From Paulinella micropora (Eukaryota > Cercozoa > Imbricatea > Euglyphida > Paulinellidae): 64,000 bases of DNA. The stretch covers positions 301,501 through 365,500 of the forward strand of contig WBZZ01005849.1 in the NCBI GenBank assembly GCA_019918135.1, given 5' to 3'. The notes beneath the pieces were generated by a model. That model saw nothing but the letters and a program-made list of their open reading frames with translations. It was not told the origin of the DNA and ran no database searches. Numbering within the stretch: the first letter of the stretch is position 1; every line of letters starts with the position of its first letter. Made by a program: the position numbers and the translations under genes. Below, piece after piece: positions 59,001 through 64,000 of this stretch.

Positions 59001-59597
59001 GCTGCAGTCGCAAAGACCCTTGGTCGTCCAGAGGGGATCTGCGCGCGTAGCGCTGATACCCTCCACCACCGCAAGAGACCCGCGGCTCTCAGCCTTTGGG
59101 AGCACTTCGTACAGCCGACGGGTCCTAAGGTTAGTTACGATCCGCCACAACAGCAGTTTCTCTCCCTCTCGCCGCTTCTCCTCCTCAGGCGTCGCCGGCT
59201 TGTTTTTGTTTCCCTGCTTCTCCTTCCGTGGCTGCAGTTTGCCCACCATGCGTTCGGGTGGCTCGTCCTCGGTCCCCCGCGCGGCATCGCAGATCGAACA
59301 ACTGCCTCGCATCACGATTTCTTCTCCAGCATCGTCTATCTCAACTTCGATGTACGCCTCCTCTGCGTGGCGTGTAATATGTTGTGCTCTGTACGAGTAA
59401 ATACACAAAGAGCCCGCGGCGAGGACCGCCTTGAATCGCTTGATGGGAGCGGTCTCTAAGTTATCGGGGTCCGACAGCTGCACCGTGCTCTCGATAACGG
59501 CAGACACTGCCTGAGTTAGCTTGCTCAAAGCCGTAATCAAAGCCGTGACCCTTCTGCACAGGGGCTGCACCCAGTCGCGCCAATGCGGAGTAACCAA
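56055..59597 (-). CDS. UL9-like SF2 helicase with zinc cluster and degenerate HNH tail
   Basis: Open from about 59597 to 56055, 1,180 residues. The first in-frame codon is not ATG; an ATG at 59629 in another frame (MRRPRPRIRV) is one base short of joining and may be the real start. A Cys-rich cluster (CDCSCDSQC ... CNACGARRC, about 195-225) precedes the helicase: Walker A CGAGKT (about 295), LLLDEVES (about 405), ALDAFLS (about 445), FGVDFSEP and motif VI QMSCRVRN (about 640). There is no primase domain. A poly-Glu linker (about 805-830) leads to a C-terminal domain similar to the HNH protein next door, without its catalytic residues. A TATA-like TTATAAGAG is at about 59706-59715. Confidence 0.8.
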   Translation of the reverse strand: MVTPHWRDWVQPLCRRVTALITALSKLTQAVSAVIESTVQLSDPDNLETAPIKRFKAVLAAGSLCIYSYRAQHITRHAEEAYIEVEIDDAGEEIVMRGSCSICDAARGTEDEPPERMVGKLQPRKEKQGNKNKPATPEEEKRREGEKLLLWRIVTNLRTRRLYEVLPKAESRGSLAVVEGISATRADPLWTTKGLCDCSCDSQCKVEIKKGDFWWSCNACGARRCLEQRVNRGGSMRDAYGSIDVWNALHEPGSQHVANECITREDVNTEWTAPFGITKVHDLLLFLEPCGAGKTYQLQKALNALLHGTQPEGWTDQMIEALRDWLCETQQRQGPGVEIRIGAIASRLTYCQALANRFKEFGFVLKPGPGSESNRCIWTFESVWNVADPRRPVHPEGTVHYQILLLDEVESLLYQAAQGLNAPKKSANLRTFEMLVASADVIIALDAFLSVRTVEVLLAMKYGPAFDNTPAQRELCRARTSLRCNNFRKQSNRRYYEHPSRQSLLQKIKLELLRGRPCAVAAGDRAQAKEVARDISAMFANLKMRCYFGYRKGAVQEAALGEGYMADFGSDLFDTWSRLSFVCWTSTLLFGVDFSEPPGVAPHFCSIFIFCDNNLVLMRDFAQMSCRVRNVSEFHVYIRSHFVPTNAPLTQKDVENTFMHLALAQGERPERLLQAGLGHFLKFKIAQTPDRRLSFVRDWYFRMCVFAELEKNLSLYRAKDFLRYYMWRMGCDEVIGVDYSNEPLPPKEEWYQYEGALTQSVHEEEVANGKAQLVQERREARLAVTLLEQEATRMTDAQLSTEIELVQRTIGPEPLLTCPEEEGKEEGEEEEEEEEEKKEEREEDVPVTGTGALTVATETRRNDLTRQEYLALLMRHPGVRESLNYQTARRIKSQSSLLELFAAWCRFSGRDPDLQEEWAARDWVEQEYARPLTRERARAHGDRVIFLETLAKLLLDEAQLPAGVQGPQQRPIDRLLGGEPVYLGRIENNQSLIEILFRNGHGHFLQQGFKLRPTRLNRLIREPPRQQRATTGPQVPNVEAGLSHKEVQCLLKDFFTQALHCSFGLAINQGGNPLRQVSRTSGKKHRYWRVGLLEAGPKLQGKPARGRKKQKSAKNVGEPLRLDAYVLINEMADSDFRRALPAETGGGQGETQSLVSGDDGDPEEEAEPRVSVQGNKRRRI

Positions 59598-59718
59598 GGT
59601 ACCCTGATCCTCGGCCGGGGTCTTCTCATCGTCCTACACACACACATACATACAATTGGCACACTAATTCTGCTAAAGAGCCTTCGGTGCACCCTCGGGG
59701 CCCCCTCTCTTATAATTA

Positions 59719-59785
59719 CCGGAGGGTCCGGCCAAGGACCGGAGGGTCCGGCCAAGGACCGGAGGGTCCGGCCAGGACCGAAGGG
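59719..59785. repeat. 20-bp tandem repeat
   Basis: Three units of GGAGGGTCCGGCCAAGGACC starting at 59721, 59741 and 59761, the last with a one-base loss. They lie just upstream of the helicase gene at the edge of the GC-rich segment. Confidence 0.85.
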
Positions 59786-60280
59786 TTAGGGACCGATCCC
59801 TTATAGATGTGATAACAGTAACTAACCATTCGGCAAAGATGGGGGTATCACTTTTTCCGAAATTTTTCCAAGATTTTTAGCAACTTTCAGAAAACTTGTG
59901 CAAATGAAGGGAAATTCAGTATTTAGTTGCAGAACATAATAAAATGATATTAAAACATGTTTTTATTAATAGTCAACCACTTAGACTTCACCTCCGGAGG
60001 TGGACAGAAACCGGTCTGACACCTAATTTTTCCACTTTTTTTTCATGCCTGCGACGACAAGACTATGCTGGAAACAAGCGACAAAAATGCACAGCTTGGT
60101 TTTTTTGCTTTGTTTTATTTGTTTTTAGTATTTTCCTACATTATGAGCTGCTTTTACTTCAAAAAATCCCTGCCGCCGCTGTGATAGGGGATTCACGTGG
60201 GTAGTGGAAGGGGGGGGGGGGGGGGGTGGTTGTGTGATGTGAAGGTTGCAGTATTTCCTTGATTAGAATGTATTTCAAGG
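59786..60280. other. Composition boundary, AT-rich
   Basis: GC-rich sequence with intronless genes changes here to AT-rich sequence followed by an intron-containing gene. No direct or inverted terminal repeat was identified. A G18 run at about 60208-60227 is in the presumed 3' UTR of the right-hand gene. This is the best candidate for an element-host junction. Confidence 0.5.
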
Positions 60281-63200
60281 CTACATTAATGGGTCGTTGT
60301 CGTCAGAGCTATCAGAGCTACCGACATCTGCTGGCCACTCACACAATTGGCATTTGTCTCCACCTTCAGCGTTATGGATCTTACAGGAAGGGCAATCCCA
60401 CGGATTGGGGCCTGGCTGATTTGCGCCTTGCACCTGACTGTTCCTGCGTTGAGATTGCATCGCCCGCTTGGAATCAGCTGAATTTCGCGCACGCTTGCGT
60501 CCGCGTTGACCTGCTGCTCGACGCGCGCGGCGACGTCCGCGCTGACGGCTTGGTTGGCGTCCTCGTGGCGGCACAGTTGAGTCTGAGACACCTACAGTAA
60601 ATAATAACGAAATGCGACCAGTGTTGCAGATATAGCATACACTAGTACCGTTTTCTTCTTCCTCTGAGCTAGAAGAAGAGTTGTCTGTGCTAGTAGTAGA
60701 AGAAGAGTTCTCAGATAGCGCGGGTTCAGCACCAGCTAGTTTGGCATCCACTTCTTCTTCTAAGTTGCAGCGGCAGATTTGAAAATGGTTCCATGCTGAG
60801 TCAACAAGCTGCGCCTTTTTAAACTGCTTCCGGTCGGCATCTTGCGTTGCAACACCGTGCATTCTGAGCCAGTCCTTTAGTTCCTTGACTACCATTTGGC
60901 TGGATGCAAACGCTTGCTTGTCTTGAAACGATGTAAGTAAAATGAAAACTTTGCGCCACGGATGCTCAACATTTCCAAAAGCCAAGTCCTGCTCCCTCTT
61001 TTCTTCCTCAGTAAGCTCCTGTGCACCGCGCCATCGTGGGTGAGCGGGAGCCTTTCCCTCGTTAACAAAATATGTGCGTGGTAAAGAAAGAAGCTCGTCA
61101 GGTGTCAAATGGGTAAGAGCGTTTATCTTTTCTTTACGGTTAGGAGGCAACTCCATCCAATTCATCGGCAGCTCATCAACCAGTCGGAATTCTGCTTTGT
61201 ATTTTCCACACTTCATATGAGCAGGGCGTCCGGGCAAACCACCGTCGAAGTAGTCGCCATCAATTTCGATTCTTGTCAGGTTTCCAGCCGCCAACATCTC
61301 CTCCACATGCGCAGTCTCGTCCGGCTCTAGGTACTTGCTCAAAGATCGAATATCCTTTTTCAAACGTGGGTTGACGAAGTATCCCACAGGAAGCTTGCGA
61401 GGCATATCAGCCGCTGCAATACATCCAACGCCCCGGTATTGCAATATATACAACACATGCACGTGAGGTGGGGGGGGGGGGAGGGAAGGGAATAATATAA
61501 TACAATACCGGGGCGCTGAATGAACAGTTTCACTGATGCTCCTTGGGGATTATCCTTCTCTCCATGAAATTCCTCCTGTGCGTCTCCCATTGTTTTGAAA
61601 TCCGCAGTCGGTAACTGATCAGGATCCTCGTTCTTGGTGATGCGCCAGGCCAGAGGCCTGTTGTAATTCTTGAAGCTTTTGTTCATACATGGACTGAAAT
61701 ACGTCATCCAGTCGTAATTACATGCAAGAACAACCAACACAAAGGTCGATCTTTGTTTTTTGAAAGCAAGGATAAGTTTTAACAAAGCTTGAGCGATATT
61801 GGTTGTGAGGAAGGTGCTCTTCCACCCAATATCCATCACTCTGAATGACTGATCATTCCCGTCATGGCCGTGCCCAGGTGGCTTGCGATGAGATTCTACT
61901 TGCCAACGGATACCACGGTCGACAACATTAAGCCCGATAAAGCCTAGCATAGCCCACGCAGTGTTATCACCGGCGCCGTCCCACTCCAGGAATAACTTCC
62001 AAGCTTGCATAGTGCGAGGATGCCAAAGCTCCCAATGCAAAAGTGATGCAAGCATGGTGATATTACTGTTCACGCCATGCTCCACTGCGCCTTCCAGGTA
62101 CGTGAAAATAAAGTTAGTATCGGTAGTGTAACAAGTGTTGATACCGACACACAGGCGAAAGACCATTTTCCCTTTAAAGTCTTTAGCAGCACGGCGACAA
62201 GATGGAATCCGCACAGGCGGCTTCATATCTGCAGATATAACAGTAGCATGGAGATCTTCTTGCGCACCCTTCTTGCGTTGCATGCTCGCTACACGGCACG
62301 TTCTGTGAATTTTGTGATGAAGGCGGCTCTGGCGGCGCCAAGTCTGAGCTGCTGTGTCACTCAGGAAACCTCGGGCATGCCGAACCGCAAGCCTCGTGCA
62401 GATGTCGCATTTGGAAAAGTCTCCCGCTGCAGCACAAAGATGTAGTGAGTAATGATGAATGCTATGCTATGCTAACGATTCAAACATCAATCAATTATAT
62501 GCATATTACCTCGTACAAACTTGACGTTTGAGAAATCCGCTTTCCAAACTTTGTTGATTGTGTTGTCTGTTGGAGGCTTATCAGGATTCACTCTCTTAGA
62601 AGTTCCGTACCGTAGACACACTTCTTTCCAGTTGTCCCGAACATACTTTTGCACTCCGGCGTCCTCAGCCATTTCTTGTAGCCTCCATACACCGTCGCTA
62701 CATATCTCGGGATGACTGTTTGCGAATTTTTCACATAGCAAAATTGCAACAAGATCTTCTGTTTCGGGAATTGCGGTTGACTTTCTGGCAAAGACCTTCG
62801 TGTTGTTGGCAAGAAGCTTGTGTGCTCGAGATAAAACTGCGTCGCTGATGCCGTGGATGCGCTGCCAAGCTGTTCTGCAGACAGCCTCCGTTAGGTACAT
62901 ATATTGAAACGAACCAATTTTAGTTTGGAAGGATTCAAGCTGAGCAGCTGTCCACGTGTAAAGCTCACTTAGTGACGATGCTGCGTTCTTCGCTCGCGTG
63001 TGTAGCACATCGCGCGTGTCGATGAATGAGTAACACTTCCACTTTTGACAGCAAACAGACTTCACTTCTCTATCCAGGTCTGCGAAGGTTATCCCCAACA
63101 ACTTCTTGAGCGCTTCCTGTCTCTGTAACTTCACGTTTCCTTTGGTGCGGTGTTTCATTTTGTAGGGGCGAGTGGGATTTTTGCGTGCTCGTTGTACAGG

Positions 63201-64000
63201 AAGTGGTGACAATTTCATCAGGTCACATAACAGCTCATTTGATTCCATCAGCTCGTTGTAGTTGCCCAGAATACTAGATTCCGCACCAACATATTCGTCG
63301 TCGACCAGAGGGGGGAGCCTAGTATCGCTAGGATCGGTAGGTTCACGGTAGCACTTCGAATCATTATCCGAATCGCCTTCGTCAACGCTCTAAACAAACC
63401 ACAATAGCTACCAACTTTCGCAAGCAAGCAAAAGAGAAAGAGAATTACCAAAGATCCAGTAGGAACAAAAAGTCTCCCACTATTATCTTTGAACTTGACC
63501 GGACTACTCTGCGGCTCCTCCCTCTGGTCCACGTCAGTATCGATGTCAGAACCAAGTACCTGTAAATAAATCAAATAAGAAGCTACCTAGTGATTGATTT
63601 TATTTATTTATTACCTTCGTATTACTAGAGCTTGATTTTTCCAGCACAACTGTAACGCTAGAGCTCGCCCTTCGCAGAAGAGTATTCTGACTTTCTGCAG
63701 CTGAAACAGAAGTAACGCTGTTGAGCAACTTCATTTTCTGCTCTGTTGACATAGATAAAGATCTTGACACCGGCTGCGAAGTTGCGCATCCATCGGAAGT
63801 AACACTACTAACCGTGCTCAAAAGCGCAAGCTTCTCTTCGTGCGTCAATGACACTAACTTCAAAGGAATAGGATGCTCTTGCTCAGGAACAATGAAACAC
63901 ACATGGCCAATGTCCGTCTCGTACAAAAATACCGGAATTTTAGCGCGTTGCTTGGCAGCTTCTTTCAGCCAGTGCGGGTATGCATCGCTCGGTAGCGTAG
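60281..64000 (-). CDS. Spliced gene, DUF7869-like/transposase-like with RanBP2-type zinc finger
   Basis: Five exons read leftward from the window edge: >64000-63615, 63559-63449, 63389-62510, 62426-61509 and 61413-60281. Introns of 55, 59, 83 and 95 bases start with GT and end with AG, and joining them keeps the frame. A fifth possible intron is 60642-60592 (51 bases). The fourth exon has CDICTRL, then WDGAGDNTAW and PPGHGHDGNDQSF, matching the D..G.DN and GH.H.D patterns of DUF7869-type proteins, often linked to transposons. Near the C-terminus WDCPSCKIHN...CQLC is a RanBP2-type zinc finger after an Arg-rich stretch. The start is beyond the window. Lower GC and introns set it apart from all other genes here. 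Confidence 0.75.

Noticed and set aside
59721..59790. Telomere-like repeat at the edge of the GC-rich segment
   Set aside because: The unit is 20 bp and GC-rich with only three copies and does not match known telomere repeats; one GGGTTAGGG-like stretch nearby is single.
1..64000. tRNA or rRNA genes
   Set aside because: No cloverleaf with a TTC-loop pattern or conserved rRNA segment was noticed on either strand. A covariance search would be needed to exclude them fully.

Overview
The window reads as eukaryotic DNA carrying a long virus-like segment (about 1-59.7 kb) next to an intron-containing gene (about 60.3-64 kb). In the left segment most genes are intronless, GC-rich and closely spaced on both strands. 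Several have a TATA-like box and a short leader. Recognisable proteins are an archaeo-eukaryotic-type primase fused to a herpesvirus UL9-like superfamily 2 helicase, a second UL9-like helicase, an HNH nuclease, two protein-kinase-like proteins plus a kinase fragment, a DXD-type glycosyltransferase relative, a nicotinamidase-like protein, a large secreted Ser-rich adhesin and a family of small membrane glycoproteins. This set fits a large eukaryotic DNA virus, integrated or episomal. No DNA polymerase, capsid protein, terminase or packaging ATPase was recognised, so the lineage (mirusvirus-, nucleocytovirus- or polinton-like) stays open. The right-hand gene has at least four short GT-AG introns, so the host splices. 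A GC-rich protist such as a thraustochytrid is my guess only.

Layout: 0-5.4 kb holds a kinase-like gene, a frameshifted unknown, a membrane protein, a kinase fragment and a glycoprotein relative. 5.4-9.6 kb is the adhesin with a small duplicate of its C-terminus. 10.7-14.7 kb holds two broken copies of one gene family, one fused to a DUF1152-like domain, with a kelch fragment wedged between them. 15-23.6 kb has mostly intact unknown genes. 23.7-28.3 kb has broken repeat-protein genes and a degenerate helicase. 28.8-37.6 kb has the primase-helicase followed by three decaying partial copies. 38-43.2 kb is a rearranged duplication with two membrane glycoproteins. 43.6-51.2 kb has mostly intact genes. 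52-59.6 kb has the nicotinamidase-like, HNH and helicase genes.

Two features dominate the DNA. First, short palindromes are everywhere: intergenic G-run/C-run inverted repeats, and a composite palindromic module of about 50-70 bp. In one primase-helicase copy the module sits exactly where coding sequence is missing, and in a kinase-like gene it lies in frame. Second, many otherwise well-conserved genes are broken by one-base shifts, most of them corrected by one extra base and often in a mononucleotide run. Either the sequence has homopolymer errors or the element is decaying; the sequence alone cannot say which.

The UL9-like helicases and the primase would act together in replication initiation. 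The membrane glycoproteins, glycosyltransferase, adhesin and a potentially myristoylated protein suggest an enveloped or cell-surface phase. The kinase-like and nicotinamidase-like genes look like host-manipulation or metabolic genes. These roles are inferred from families, not shown by the sequence.
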